Notes: a model not told the origin generated them from the sequence alone. 64,000 bases of DNA from Pantoea alhagi (GCF_002101395.1 NZ_CP019706.1:3286001-3350000); one strand, 5' to 3'. Positions 51,520 through 60,880 are shown, counted from the first letter of the stretch. A program made the numbers and translations.

Positions 51520-52059
51520 TTAAGAAGATGACTTCACGCGGTTAGCAAAACTTTTACGCAGCTTCTGCAGCTTGGGTGGGATTACCGCCATGCAAAAGCC
51601 GTTGCGCTGGCCTTCGCCTTCCCAGTAGTTCTGATGGTAATCTTCCGCCGGGTAAAACTCTTTCAGCGGCTCGATAGTGGTCACGATCGGATCGCTGTGA
51701 TCCTGCTGCGCACGCGCGATCGCTGCTTTGGCTTCCGCTTCCTGTTCAGCGTTCGCCGGGAAAATTGCGGAACGGTACTGGGTACCGATATCGTTGCCCT
51801 GACGGTTCAGCTGAGTCGGATCGTGCGTAACAAAACTGATATCCAGCAGATCGCCATAGCTCACTTTCTCCGGATCGAAACCGATGCGGATGGCTTCGGC
51901 ATGTCCGGTTGCACCGCTGCATACCTGCTCGTAGGTTGGGTTAGGGCGCGTTCCGCCGGTGTAGCCGCTCTCTACAGATTCAACGCCAATGATGTCCTTG
52001 AATACCGCTTCGGTACACCAGAAACATCCGCCTGCAATTACCGCATATTCAATTGCCAT
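51520..52059 (-). CDS. msrA: Peptide methionine sulfoxide reductase MsrA
   Basis: A 179-residue MsrA. The active site GGCFWCTEAVF has the catalytic Cys12. YTGGTRPNPTYEQVCSGATGHAEAI and HDPTQLNRQGNDIGTQYRS complete the signature. It reduces the S-epimer of methionine sulfoxide. It is shorter than E. coli MsrA (212), lacking the N-terminal extension, like the second msrA type in many bacteria; another copy may exist elsewhere. Confidence 0.94.
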   Translation of the reverse strand: MAIEYAVIAGGCFWCTEAVFKDIIGVESVESGYTGGTRPNPTYEQVCSGATGHAEAIRIGFDPEKVSYGDLLDISFVTHDPTQLNRQGNDIGTQYRSAIFPANAEQEAEAKAAIARAQQDHSDPIVTTIEPLKEFYPAEDYHQNYWEGEGQRNGFCMAVIPPKLQKLRKSFANRVKSSS

Positions 52060-52182
52060 TCTTTTACTTCTCCAGATTGGGTCGTGACGCTAAGGGAGCC
52101 ATCCTCGCATAATCTGCTATTCACCGGCAATTAGCGCCGCTCTTTCTGTTCAGCTAACCGGCTAACAGGAAAATTTTTCATG

Positions 52183-52746
52183 TTAAATCAGCATCTCCGG
52201 CTTAAATTTCTTATGCTGATCGCTGGTTTTTTCACCCATAACCCGAAACAGGCCTTCGCCGGTATAGTGCAGCGTAGCAGGGAAGGCTACCTGGGGATCG
52301 ACATGCGCCTTTACCACTTCAAAGATGAAAAAGTTGTAATTATCTACCAGCGCGCCGTCGTAAAGCCGACATTCAAAACTGGCGAAACATTCGGCAATCA
52401 GCGGCGCTTTAACCACGCTGCCCGGTTCGATGTTCAGGCGGTTAGCTGCGAACTTATCCACCTCATCGCCGTGACTGTTGCCAATGGCCACCACCTGATC
52501 GATTAACTCGTGGGTAGGGACATTTATCACGCATTCGCCACTGTTACGGATCAAATCGTGGCTGACATTCATACTGGCGATCATGCAGCCTACCAGCGAA
52601 GGCGAAAATTCAAGGATGGTATGCCAGCCCAGCGTCATTATATCGCTTTGGTTTTCCCAGCTCGATGTCACCAGAACCACCGGGCCAGGTTCCAGATATT
52701 TGCGCACTTTTTCCACGGGAAAGTTTTGCTTGTTGTAATCAGTCAT
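52183..52746 (-). CDS. Flavin reductase family protein
   Basis: A 187-residue protein of the flavin reductase/FMN-binding split-barrel type: GPVVLVTSSWENQSDIMTLGWHTILEFSPSLVGC (FMN-binding strand), NSGECVINVPTHEL, and a beta-rich end HYTGEGLFRVMGE. The frame runs further upstream, but ATG 52744-52746, preceded by GGAGG, is the natural start. It probably binds FMN and reduces flavin or another substrate; the partner is unknown. Confidence 0.85.
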   Translation of the reverse strand: MTDYNKQNFPVEKVRKYLEPGPVVLVTSSWENQSDIMTLGWHTILEFSPSLVGCMIASMNVSHDLIRNSGECVINVPTHELIDQVVAIGNSHGDEVDKFAANRLNIEPGSVVKAPLIAECFASFECRLYDGALVDNYNFFIFEVVKAHVDPQVAFPATLHYTGEGLFRVMGEKTSDQHKKFKPEMLI

Positions 52747-52820
52747 AATGCCTCCACTGGTGAAAGAGACTCTTCTCTGAGTGTAGCGGGTGACGCGCGC
52801 GGCACCAGCGAAAGCCCGCA

Positions 52821-52973
52821 CTAGCGGCTACGCAGACGAATAATCAGGCCGCCCGCCGCTGCCAGCGTCGCCAGGATTATCACACCGTTCCAGCCCGCCT
52901 GCGCCAGTTTATGGCGCTAATGCGCAAAGTGATGCCACCTATTACTGGCACTCAGCCGCCTCAGCATTTGCAT
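52821..52973 (-). pseudogene. Possible small membrane protein gene with in-frame stop
   Basis: A frame from ATG 52971-52973 reads 18 codons (MQMLRRLSASNRWHHFAH), meets TAG, then continues for 31 codons with a clear hydrophobic helix (WNGVIILATLAAAGGLIIRLRSR) before a second TAG at 52821-52823. The second half looks like the end of a small tail-anchored protein. Either the gene is broken by a nonsense change or the join is chance. Confidence 0.3.
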
Positions 52974-53064
52974 GCTAAACTGTGATCCACGCCTATTGCA
53001 GGGATTGACCCCGGCGTCAGGCATCAGCCAGGATGGAATCTTCCCTTCTCACTGAGAAAACTCT

Positions 53065-53595
53065 ATGTCCGCACGTATAGTGATTGTGGTTGATATGCAA
53101 AACGGCGTTTTTAATACGCCGCGTTTCGATCGGGCAGGGCGCGTCGCCTGTATTAATCAACTGATTGACGCCGCTGAACACACCATTTTTATTCAACATC
53201 TGGATACGGATATGCAGCCAGGAACCGAAGCCTGGCAAATCTTACCGGAGCTGCATCAGCCGCCGGGCTCGCTCTACATTAATAAACAGGCGTGCGACAG
53301 CTTCTGGAACACCGAACTCGATCAGCTGTTACAACGACTGGATGCCTCCTCCTTTGTTATCTGCGGCTGCGCTACCGACTATTGTGTGGATACCACCATT
53401 AAAGTCGGCAGCAGCAAGGGATACGCCATCCGCGTGGCAGCCGACGCGCATACCACTTCCAGCCGCCGCTGGGCCACAGCAGAGCAACTGATTGAGCAGC
53501 ATAACGAAGTCTGGGCCAATCTTATCCTGCCGGGCAATGGCGTGCAGGTGATCAGCACCGCTGAGATCGTACAGGCGTGGCGTACCGCCGCCTGA
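53065..53595 (+). CDS. Isochorismatase-family cysteine hydrolase
   Basis: A 176-residue cytoplasmic hydrolase. The catalytic triad is visible: Asp10 in VIVVDMQNGVF, Lys in NKQACDSFW and Cys in ICGCATDYCVDTT near residue 111. Members cleave isochorismate, nicotinamide or similar amides; this short type is usually annotated only as cysteine hydrolase. The substrate cannot be told. It stands 42 bases before yedK and may be co-transcribed. Confidence 0.9.
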   Translation: MSARIVIVVDMQNGVFNTPRFDRAGRVACINQLIDAAEHTIFIQHLDTDMQPGTEAWQILPELHQPPGSLYINKQACDSFWNTELDQLLQRLDASSFVICGCATDYCVDTTIKVGSSKGYAIRVAADAHTTSSRRWATAEQLIEQHNEVWANLILPGNGVQVISTAEIVQAWRTAA

Positions 53596-53637
53596 TCTCT
53601 GCGCGCCTTCTATACTGCTATATATAAAGGAGGCGCT

Positions 53638-54321
53638 ATGTGCGGACGTTTTACTCAAATTCAATCACGCGAAGCCTGGCTGTCAGCGCTTGAAGGCCAG
53701 GCAGAACGCAATATCGCCTGGGATGAGCAGCCGATCGGGCGCTACAACGTTGCGCCCGGCAGTCATGTGCTGCTGCTGAATCACCGTGACGATGCGCTGC
53801 ATCTCGATCCGGTATTTTGGGGCTATGCGCCGCCCTGGTGGCATAAGGCGCCGTTGATCAACGCTCGCGTAGAAACGGCGGCAGAAAGCAAAATGTTTCG
53901 TCCGCTATGGCAGCACGGGCGCGCCGTGGTGATGGCGGATGGCTGGTATGAATGGAAACGTGAGGGCGAAAAGAAACAGCCTTACTACATCTATCATCGC
54001 CAGCGCCAGCCGCTGTTTTTCGCGGCGATAGGTCATGCGCCCTATGCACGTCCGCAGGAAAAAGAAGGGTTTGTGATTATCACCGCAGCCAGCGATCGCG
54101 GCATGGTTGATCTGCACGACAGGCGTCCGTTGGTGCTGGAAGCGCAGGCGGTAAGCGAATGGCTGCATCCTGATACCTCCGCCCAGCGCGCTGGCGAGCT
54201 GGCCGGGCAGGCAGCGCTGGATGCGCAGCAGTTTAGCTGGCATCCCGTCAGCCGGGCAGTAGGCAATCCGCATCATCAACAGCCGGAACTGGTAGATCCC
54301 ATAGAGGACCCGCTCTGTTAA
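53638..54321 (+). CDS. yedK: SRAP-domain abasic-site protection protein YedK
   Basis: A 227-residue SOS response-associated peptidase (SRAP/HMCES) protein. Cys2, exposed after removal of Met1, forms the thiazolidine crosslink with abasic sites in single-stranded DNA. The other conserved residues are visible: RYNVAPG, LINARVETAAES, DGWYEWK (Glu) and LHDRRPLVL (His). It shields abasic sites at stalled forks. AAAGGAGG is 5 bases before ATG 53638. Confidence 0.95.
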   Translation: MCGRFTQIQSREAWLSALEGQAERNIAWDEQPIGRYNVAPGSHVLLLNHRDDALHLDPVFWGYAPPWWHKAPLINARVETAAESKMFRPLWQHGRAVVMADGWYEWKREGEKKQPYYIYHRQRQPLFFAAIGHAPYARPQEKEGFVIITAASDRGMVDLHDRRPLVLEAQAVSEWLHPDTSAQRAGELAGQAALDAQQFSWHPVSRAVGNPHHQQPELVDPIEDPLC

Positions 54322-54655
54322 ACCGGCTAAGTCCACCTTTTTTTGCAAAATTCAGTCTGTTCTGAAAATTCGTACATTCCTGGCGAAGCCGGAATTGATG
54401 ACTATACTGGTTTGGTACGATGTCCGCATAAAGTGATGCGAGATGGGCAGTCGGCTCAGGGCCGGCCAGGTAACAGGTCAACCCGGGAGAGTCGCCATCA
54501 TTAGCTATCCAGCATTGTGCCACTTGTCTCATCCAGCCGCGCTGTAAACCTGCCCAGTTTCGTTATCCTTTTGCTGCATCAAAAATTTCTAAGCGCGTTA
54601 ACCCCAGGGCCTTATCCGGCTGGTTAAACGTGTTAATCCGGGCAGGAGGAAGAGT
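54322..54655 (+). promoter_or_regulatory. otsBA promoter and long leader
   Basis: 334 bases without a gene. CTATACT at 54402-54408 matches the extended -10 of RpoS promoters, fitting the known RpoS control of otsBA. Transcripts starting near 54415 would have a leader of about 240 bases with GC-rich segments that can pair (GGCTCAGGGCCGGCC near 54455-54469). GGAGGAAGA before GTG 54656 is the otsB ribosome site. Confidence 0.6.
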
Positions 54656-55471
54656 GTGACAACCGTAGCAGTAGAAAACCACGTATTACCTTCCCTGAGC
54701 GGCGGCCTCTATGCATTCTTCTTTGATGTTGACGGTACGCTGGCTGCGATCCAGTCGCGTCCCGACGAAGCTTTTATTCCTGAGCCGGTACGAGAAACGC
54801 TGCTGACGCTTTCACGATTAAGCGAGGGCGCACTGGCGCTGGTCTCAGGACGTCCCATTCATGAACTGGATATGCTGGCCGCGCCGTTGCAGGTGCCGGC
54901 AGCTGGCGTACATGGCGCGGAACGACGCGACGCCAGCGGCGAACTGCATCGTATTTCTCTGCCAGCCTCGATGGGCCAGGAATTGAGCGATACCCTGCAC
55001 AATGCCATGGCGCAGTGGCCGGGTACACAGCTGGAAACCAAGGGCATGGCGTTTGCGTTGCACTATCGTCGCGCCGTGCAGTATGAAGATGAGGTCATGC
55101 AGCTGGCTCAAAAGCTGGTTGAACATTATCCGACGCTGTCGCTGCAGCCGGGTAAATGTGTAGTGGAAATCAAGCCACAGGGTGTGGATAAAGGCGAAGC
55201 GATCAAAGCATTTATGGGAGAAGCGCCGTTTGCCGGACGTATTCCGGTATTTATTGGTGATGATTTAACGGATGAAAAAGGATTTCGCGCGGTTAACGCG
55301 CTGCAGGGCATATCCGTAAAAGTTGGTGAAGGCTCAAGCGAGGCGCACTTTCGCCTGAAAGGGGTAAGTGAGGTCTATGCCTGGCTGGAGCAAATCAAAT
55401 TACAATTAGATCAAGACAAGACAACGTCGGTAAGGAGTCAAGGTTATGAGTCGCTTAGTAGTCGTATCTAA
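54656..55471 (+). CDS. otsB: Trehalose-6-phosphate phosphatase OtsB
   Basis: A 271-residue HAD phosphatase. Motif I FFDVDGTLAAIQ (nucleophile Asp) near residue 24, motif II ALVSGRP, and motif IV FIGDDLTDEKGF. It removes phosphate from trehalose-6-phosphate. The start is GTG behind a strong ribosome site. Its end overlaps otsA by 26 bases. Part of the RpoS-dependent osmotic and stationary-phase response. Confidence 0.96.
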   Translation: MTTVAVENHVLPSLSGGLYAFFFDVDGTLAAIQSRPDEAFIPEPVRETLLTLSRLSEGALALVSGRPIHELDMLAAPLQVPAAGVHGAERRDASGELHRISLPASMGQELSDTLHNAMAQWPGTQLETKGMAFALHYRRAVQYEDEVMQLAQKLVEHYPTLSLQPGKCVVEIKPQGVDKGEAIKAFMGEAPFAGRIPVFIGDDLTDEKGFRAVNALQGISVKVGEGSSEAHFRLKGVSEVYAWLEQIKLQLDQDKTTSVRSQGYESLSSRI

Positions 55472-56882
55472 CCGTATCGCTGTACCAGATGGATCAAAAG
55501 CCAGCGCTGGCGGTTTGGCGGTCGGTATCCTGGATGCACTGAAAACGACCGGTGGATTATGGTTCGGCTGGAATGGAGAGATCAGCGCCATTGGTGAAGA
55601 AGATAGTGAAGAGATCGACATTGTTAAACAGGAAGGCATTACCTACGCCTCTTTCCCGTTGAATCAAAACGATTACGATCTCTACTATTGCCAGTTCTCC
55701 AATACCGTTATTTGGCCTGCTTTCCATTACCGTCTCGATTTAGTGCAGTTCCAGCGTGAAGCGTGGGACGGCTATAGTCATGTGAATGAGCTGCTGGCAG
55801 AACGTTTGCTGCCGCTGATCGAACCAGACGATATTCTGTGGATTCATGATTACCATCTGCTGCCGTTTGCTGCCGAGCTGCGTAAGCGCGGGGTAAATAA
55901 CCGGATTGGTTTCTTCCTGCATATTCCTTTCCCAACGCCAGAAATCTTCAACGCGCTGCCGCCGCATAAAGAGCTGCTGGAAATGCTGAGCGATTACGAT
56001 CTGCTGGGCTTCCAGACAGAAAACGATCGCCAGGCTTTCCTGGAGTGCATGGCGATGCTGACCCAGGTTCAGCATCAAGGGCCGAAACTGCATCGTGCCT
56101 TTGGCAATACTTTTGCTACCGAGGTCTATCCAATCGGCATCGAGCCGGACAGCATCAAAGAGATGGCAGAGGGTCCGCTGCCGCCGAAGATGGCGGCAAT
56201 GAAACGTGAACTGGGCGATGCGAAGAACATTATCGCCTGTGAGCGCCTGGACTACTCCAAAGGCCTGCCGGAACGTTTTCTGGCTTACGAAGCGCTGCTG
56301 GAGAACTATCCGCAGCATCGCGGCAAAATTCGCTATTCACAGATCGCGCCCACTTCACGCGGCGATGTGCAGGCGTATCAGGACATTCGTCACCAGCTGG
56401 AGACGGAAGCAGGGCGCATCAACGGTAAATACGGCACCCTGGGCTGGACGCCGCTCTACTATCTGAACCAGCATTTCGATCGCCGTCTGCTGATGAAAAT
56501 TTTCCGCCTGACCGACGTTGCGCTGATTACGCCGCTGCGTGACGGCATGAACCTGGTGGCTAAAGAGTACGTTGCCGCACAGGACCCGGAAGATCCGGGT
56601 GTACTGGTGTTGTCGCGCTTTGCAGGTGCGGCAAACGAGCTGACCTCGGCGCTGATCGTTAACCCCTACGATCGCGATGAAGTGGCGGCGGCGCTGGATA
56701 AGGCATTAACCATGTCACGTACCGAGCGTATTTCTCGCTATAACGACATGATGACTATCTTGCGCAAAAACGATATTAGCGCATGGCGTGAAAACTTCCT
56801 GCAGGATTTGCGCGCGATTACGCCGCGCTCTGAAGATGGTAAGACGGACAACAAGGTCGCAACCTTTCAACGTCTTGCCTGA
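55446..56882 (+). CDS. otsA: Trehalose-6-phosphate synthase OtsA
   Basis: A 478-residue GT20 enzyme. VVSNRIAVPDGSKASAGGLAVG, IWPAFHYR, WIHDYHLLPFA, FLHIPFPTPEIF, ERLDYSKGLPERF and DGMNLVAKEYVA are all present. It joins glucose from UDP-glucose to glucose-6-phosphate. Overlap with otsB suggests translational coupling. A hairpin follows at 56890. Confidence 0.97.
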   Translation: MSRLVVVSNRIAVPDGSKASAGGLAVGILDALKTTGGLWFGWNGEISAIGEEDSEEIDIVKQEGITYASFPLNQNDYDLYYCQFSNTVIWPAFHYRLDLVQFQREAWDGYSHVNELLAERLLPLIEPDDILWIHDYHLLPFAAELRKRGVNNRIGFFLHIPFPTPEIFNALPPHKELLEMLSDYDLLGFQTENDRQAFLECMAMLTQVQHQGPKLHRAFGNTFATEVYPIGIEPDSIKEMAEGPLPPKMAAMKRELGDAKNIIACERLDYSKGLPERFLAYEALLENYPQHRGKIRYSQIAPTSRGDVQAYQDIRHQLETEAGRINGKYGTLGWTPLYYLNQHFDRRLLMKIFRLTDVALITPLRDGMNLVAKEYVAAQDPEDPGVLVLSRFAGAANELTSALIVNPYDRDEVAAALDKALTMSRTERISRYNDMMTILRKNDISAWRENFLQDLRAITPRSEDGKTDNKVATFQRLA

Positions 56883-56889
56883 TTAAGCT

Positions 56890-56927
56890 AACGCATCGAC
56901 AGGGAGGTTGATGCGTTTTCTCTTTTT
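56890..56927 (+). terminator. Terminator of otsBA
   Basis: AACGCATC / GATGCGTT stem with a 12-base loop followed by TTCTCTTTTT, 8 bases after the otsA stop. Confidence 0.75.
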
Positions 56928-57900
56928 GCCGCCGTTTACTCAGCCGTTACGCCTGAAGAGGCTGAAATAAGCTACCTGTAAAAACGCCTGAATCCCGCAT
57001 AAAATAATGCATTCCCGCTTATTAATAGCCTGAACGAAAAAACGCGCAAAGCAGTGTGCACAGACTGTTTTTTGTGCAGTTGCGAGCTATTTGCGAAAAA
57101 AACCGCGTTTATTGATAAAGAACCGCTTATCCGTGCCGATAGTAGATCACTACCCTCCGTCTTTGCATAAAATCATTCATATTCCTTATGTAACAGCTCG
57201 TTACACCTCTTGCTATGCTCTATACAATGACGCTTCACTGTTAACGAACCGTTGCCATAAAGCGGTGATCCGACCTCTTGACTCCTGCTGATTCAATCCA
57301 CTTCGTACGAAACAATTACCCTAAGTGATTAATTTCACAACGGGTTCATCATGCCCGATCCAGTATTAAATATGGTGTTTACAAAAATAGATGGATGTTA
57401 ATTTTGCGTAACAGCACATTTTTCTTTTTCGAGATGCAATCTGAGCAAAAAGCAACCTTTTGATGCGAGTTTGTTAACAGGAAGCTAAAAACTTAGCAAA
57501 AAGGGGCTTTTTTGCTGGTGTAATGAACTATTCACAAGCGTTACTGATGGATTTTTTTTGGGAATTTGCGTTAAAAGTGTGACGTGGATCACACTTTATC
57601 TAAAATTTTACCGATCGCTCGTTGTATGTCGAAATCAGAGGGGATACATTTGCACTGCTTTCGGAATTATCTTAAAAAAATGTAAGCGAACGTCACGGAA
57701 GACAGCAACAACTCAAGTAATGCATGGCCTGGTGTTATGACTATTACTGACTCAGTAGCCCGATGGGATGTGAAAACGTTCAGAAAATGTTTGGCTTCTG
57801 CCGCTGATTTTTTGCCATCTTTAGATTTACCAGCCAGCAACCAAGAATGCGGTAACCATTCCGCACAGTTAAAAGTAGTGTTAGTCAGGATGGGAAAAAA
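56928..57900 (+). promoter_or_regulatory. Long flhDC upstream regulatory region
   Basis: About 970 bases without a convincing gene. It is AT-rich in the middle (57300-57570), as expected for a promoter bound by H-NS and many regulators. A palindromic CRP site lies at 57575-57596. From there to flhD are about 300 bases, giving a long leader like that of E. coli flhDC, which is controlled by CsrA and small RNAs. Frames at 57558-57922 overlap the leader and are judged to be chance. The uspC gene found here in E. coli is absent. Confidence 0.65.
57575..57596. promoter_or_regulatory. CRP-cAMP binding site of flhDC
   Basis: TGTGA (57578-57582), CGTGGA and TCACA (57589-57593), with extended symmetry AAGTGTGA...TCACACTT. 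Both half sites are perfect. CRP activates flhDC in E. coli. Confidence 0.88.
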
Positions 57901-58248
57901 ATGGGTACATCCGAATTATTAAAACATATTTACGATATCAACTTGTCATATTTGCTGCTTGCTCAACGTTTAATTAACCAGGAAAAAGCCTCTGCAATGT
58001 TCCGTTTGGGTATCGATGAGTCAATGGCTGATACTTTGTCGCAGTTAACGCTGCCGGAAATGGTTAAATTAGCGGAAACTAACCAGTTAGTATGTCAGTT
58101 TCGGTTTAACGACCACAATCTTATTAACCGCCTGACGCAGGAATCGCGTGTGGATGATTTGCAGCAAATCCACACAGGTATTCTATTATCCAGCCGCTTA
58201 TTACGCGATGCTGCAAAAGATGAAGCGCCGAAAAAGAGGGCGGTATAA
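57901..58248 (+). CDS. flhD: Flagellar master regulator subunit FlhD
   Basis: A 115-residue helical protein. GTSELLKHIYDINLSYLLLAQRLINQEKASAMFRLGI and VDDLQQIHTGILLSSRLL are nearly the E. coli sequence; Cys in QLVCQF can form the inter-subunit disulfide. With FlhC it forms FlhD4C2, which activates class 2 flagellar operons including fliA. Its stop overlaps the flhC start (TAATG). Confidence 0.97.
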   Translation: MGTSELLKHIYDINLSYLLLAQRLINQEKASAMFRLGIDESMADTLSQLTLPEMVKLAETNQLVCQFRFNDHNLINRLTQESRVDDLQQIHTGILLSSRLLRDAAKDEAPKKRAV

Positions 58249-58826
58249 TGAGCGAAAAAAGTATTGTACAGGAAGCGCGTGATATTCAACTGGCGATGGA
58301 ATTAATTACGCTGGGTGCGCGCCTGCAAATGTTGGAAAGTGAAACGCAGCTTAGCCGTGGCCGTTTAATCAAATTATATAAAGAGCTACGTGGCAGTCCG
58401 CCGCCAAAAGGCATGCTGCCGTTTTCTACCGACTGGTTTATGACCTGGGAACAGAATATTCATGCATCGATGTTCTGTAACGCCTGGAAGTTTCTGCTGA
58501 AAAGCAAACTCACCAGCGGCGTGGATGCGGTTATTAAAGCGTATCGTCTGTATCTTGAGCAGTGTCCGCAGTCGGATGATGGCCCGCTGCTGGGGTTGAC
58601 CCGCGCCTGGACTCTGGTGCGCTTTGTTGAGAGTGGCATGCTCGAACTGTCCGACTGCAAATGCTGCGGTGGAAGCTTTATCAACCATGCGCATCAGCCA
58701 ACAGGCAGCTTTGCCTGTAGCCTGTGCCAGCCGCCGTCACGTGCGGTAAAAAGACGTAAACTTTCGGTAGAGGCTGCCGATAACAATTCACAACTGCTGG
58801 ATGAACAGGTTAAACACGCCGTTTAA
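58248..58826 (+). CDS. flhC: Flagellar master regulator subunit FlhC
   Basis: A 192-residue protein with the DNA-binding helical part and a zinc site made of the CKCCGG and CSLC cysteines near residues 138-160. It gives FlhD4C2 its DNA contact. It overlaps flhD by one base, so the subunits are made in step. A strong terminator follows. Confidence 0.97.
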   Translation: MSEKSIVQEARDIQLAMELITLGARLQMLESETQLSRGRLIKLYKELRGSPPPKGMLPFSTDWFMTWEQNIHASMFCNAWKFLLKSKLTSGVDAVIKAYRLYLEQCPQSDDGPLLGLTRAWTLVRFVESGMLELSDCKCCGGSFINHAHQPTGSFACSLCQPPSRAVKRRKLSVEAADNNSQLLDEQVKHAV

Positions 58827-58852
58827 GTTTGTTCGCACTGTGAAAGGCATCC

Positions 58853-58882
58853 AGCAGCGGTTTTTAACCGCTGCTTTTTTTT
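58853..58882 (+). terminator. Terminator of flhDC
   Basis: AGCAGCGGTTTTTAACCGCTGCT stem-loop followed by eight T. Confidence 0.93.
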
Positions 58883-58959
58883 GTCCTCACTTTGACGAAT
58901 AACGCCTGCGGCTCTCTGGCTTAACTTCCACCAACACGTTACTGACGTAAGGATTTATT

Positions 58960-59847
58960 GTGCTGGTTATCTTGGGTTATATCCTCGTTGTTGGCTCGGT
59001 GTTAGGCGGCTATATGATGGTCGGCGGTCACCTGGGCGCGCTTTATCAACCTTCCGAACTGGTGATTATCGGCGGGTCCGGTATTGGCGCTTTTATTGTC
59101 GGCAATAACGGCAAAGCGATTAAGGCAACGTTAAAAGCGTTACCGATGCTGTTCCGCGGCTCTAAATATAATAAAGCCGTGTATATGGACCTGATGGCGC
59201 TGTTATATCGTCTGATGGCCAAATCACGTCAGCAGGGCATGATGTCGCTGGAACGCGATATTGAAAATCCCAAAGAAAGTGAAATTTTCGCTAATTACCC
59301 GCGCATCCTGTCCGATAACAGGTTAGTGGACTTTATTACCGACTATATGCGGTTGATGATCAGCGGCAACATGAACGCGTTTGAAATTGAAGCGCTAATG
59401 GATGAAGAGATCGAAACCTACGAGCATGAATGCGATGTGCCAGCACAAAGTATCGGCGCGATGGGCGATTCGCTTCCGGCTTTCGGTATCGTGGCGGCGG
59501 TGATGGGCGTGGTGCACACGCTGGCTTCGGCGGACCGTCCGGCGGCAGAGCTGGGCGAGCTGATTGCTCATGCGATGGTCGGTACGTTCCTCGGTATCCT
59601 GCTGGCCTACGGCTTTATTTCGCCGCTGGCATCAGTGCTGCGTCAGAAATGTGCGGAAAACACCAAGATGATGCAGTGCATCAAGGTGACGTTGCTTTCC
59701 AGCCTGAACGGCTATGCGCCGCAGATTGCCGTTGAGTTTGGTCGTAAAACGCTTTACTCCACCGAGCGTCCGTCGTTCACCGAACTGGAAGAGCACGTAC
59801 GCAACGCGAAATCAGCCGGTAAACAGAATTCGGGCCAGGACGCATGA
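58960..59847 (+). CDS. motA: Flagellar stator protein MotA
   Basis: A 295-residue membrane protein with four helices. The start is GTG 58960 (GTAAGGA upstream), giving MLVILGYILVVGSVLGGYMMVGGHLGALYQPSEL as in E. coli. The cytoplasmic loop has Arg90/Glu98-type charges (YRLMAKSRQQGMMSLERDIENP), and the helix 3-4 prolines (GDSLPAFGIVAAVMGV, GFISPLASV) are kept. With MotB it is the proton channel turning the motor. Its stop overlaps motB (ATGA). Confidence 0.97.
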   Translation: MLVILGYILVVGSVLGGYMMVGGHLGALYQPSELVIIGGSGIGAFIVGNNGKAIKATLKALPMLFRGSKYNKAVYMDLMALLYRLMAKSRQQGMMSLERDIENPKESEIFANYPRILSDNRLVDFITDYMRLMISGNMNAFEIEALMDEEIETYEHECDVPAQSIGAMGDSLPAFGIVAAVMGVVHTLASADRPAAELGELIAHAMVGTFLGILLAYGFISPLASVLRQKCAENTKMMQCIKVTLLSSLNGYAPQIAVEFGRKTLYSTERPSFTELEEHVRNAKSAGKQNSGQDA

Positions 59848-60875
59848 ACAACCACAATCACCCCATCGTAGTGGTAAAAAAGCGCAAGCATAAAAAACAT
59901 GAGGGTGGTCACGGTTCATGGAAAATCGCCTACGCCGATTTTATGACTGCGATGATGGCGTTTTTCATGGTGATGTGGCTGATCTCGGTTGCAAACCCCA
60001 AGCAGCTGACGCAGATCGCAGAATATTTTCAGACGCCGCTGAAAGTGGCGTTGTCTGGCGGTCAGCGCAGTAGCGACAGTGAAAGCCCGATCCCCGGCGG
60101 CGGCGACGATCCAAGCAGAAAGGAAGGGGAAGTACAGAAACATATCGATCTAGACGCGGAAAAACGCAAGCTGGATGAGATCCGTCTTAACCGCCTGCGC
60201 GAACGCCTCGACCAGCTGATCGCGTCCGATCCGCGCCTGAAAGCGCTGCGACCGCACTTGATTATTAATCTGGTTGATGAAGGATTACGCATCCAGATTA
60301 TCGATAGCCAGAACCGGCCAATGTTTAAAACCGGCAGCGCGCAGGTTGAGCCTTATATGCGCGATATTTTGCAGGCAATTGCGCCGATTTTAAACGATTT
60401 GCCAAACAAGATCAGTCTTGCAGGCCATACCGATGATTTTCAGTACGCCACGGGCGATCGCGGCTACAGCAACTGGGAACTGTCGGCCGATCGCGCTAAC
60501 GCCTCACGTCGTGAGCTGGTGGCGGGTGGCCTGGATGGTAGCAAAATGCTGCGTGTGGTGGGCATGTCCGACACCATGCGGCTGAAAAACCGCGGCGGCA
60601 ATGAGGCGATAAATCGTCGCATCAGCCTGCTGGTGCTAAATCGCGACACTCAGGCGCAAATCGAAAAAGAGAATGCCGAAAGTGACGTTGTAGAGCTAAG
60701 CGATCCACAGAGTATTAAACAAATAACCGCGCCGGCTCAGCCGTCTGCTGCGGTCATAAACCCAGATCTTCAACCTTCACAGGCCGCGCCGGTCAGTCAG
60801 GAGAAGCCGGTAACCGATTTACCGCCAGCTCCTGCCAGCACGCCGCAGCCTGATCGCGACTCACAGCAGAGGTGA
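59844..60875 (+). CDS. motB: Flagellar stator protein MotB
   Basis: A 343-residue protein. The single helix starts with the proton-binding Asp in YADFMTAMMAFFMVMWL (about residue 32). The C-terminal OmpA-like peptidoglycan-binding domain has LAGHTDDFQYA and NWELSADRANASRREL. The Pro/Gln-rich tail (about residues 285-343) is longer than in E. coli (308 total). It anchors MotA to the wall. Confidence 0.97.
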   Translation: MNNHNHPIVVVKKRKHKKHEGGHGSWKIAYADFMTAMMAFFMVMWLISVANPKQLTQIAEYFQTPLKVALSGGQRSSDSESPIPGGGDDPSRKEGEVQKHIDLDAEKRKLDEIRLNRLRERLDQLIASDPRLKALRPHLIINLVDEGLRIQIIDSQNRPMFKTGSAQVEPYMRDILQAIAPILNDLPNKISLAGHTDDFQYATGDRGYSNWELSADRANASRRELVAGGLDGSKMLRVVGMSDTMRLKNRGGNEAINRRISLLVLNRDTQAQIEKENAESDVVELSDPQSIKQITAPAQPSAAVINPDLQPSQAAPVSQEKPVTDLPPAPASTPQPDRDSQQR

Positions 60876-60880
60876 TAACC

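Noticed and set aside
57737..57922. 61-codon ORF overlapping the flhD start
   Set aside because: It lies in the flhDC leader in another frame and lacks a family; more likely chance than a leader peptide.
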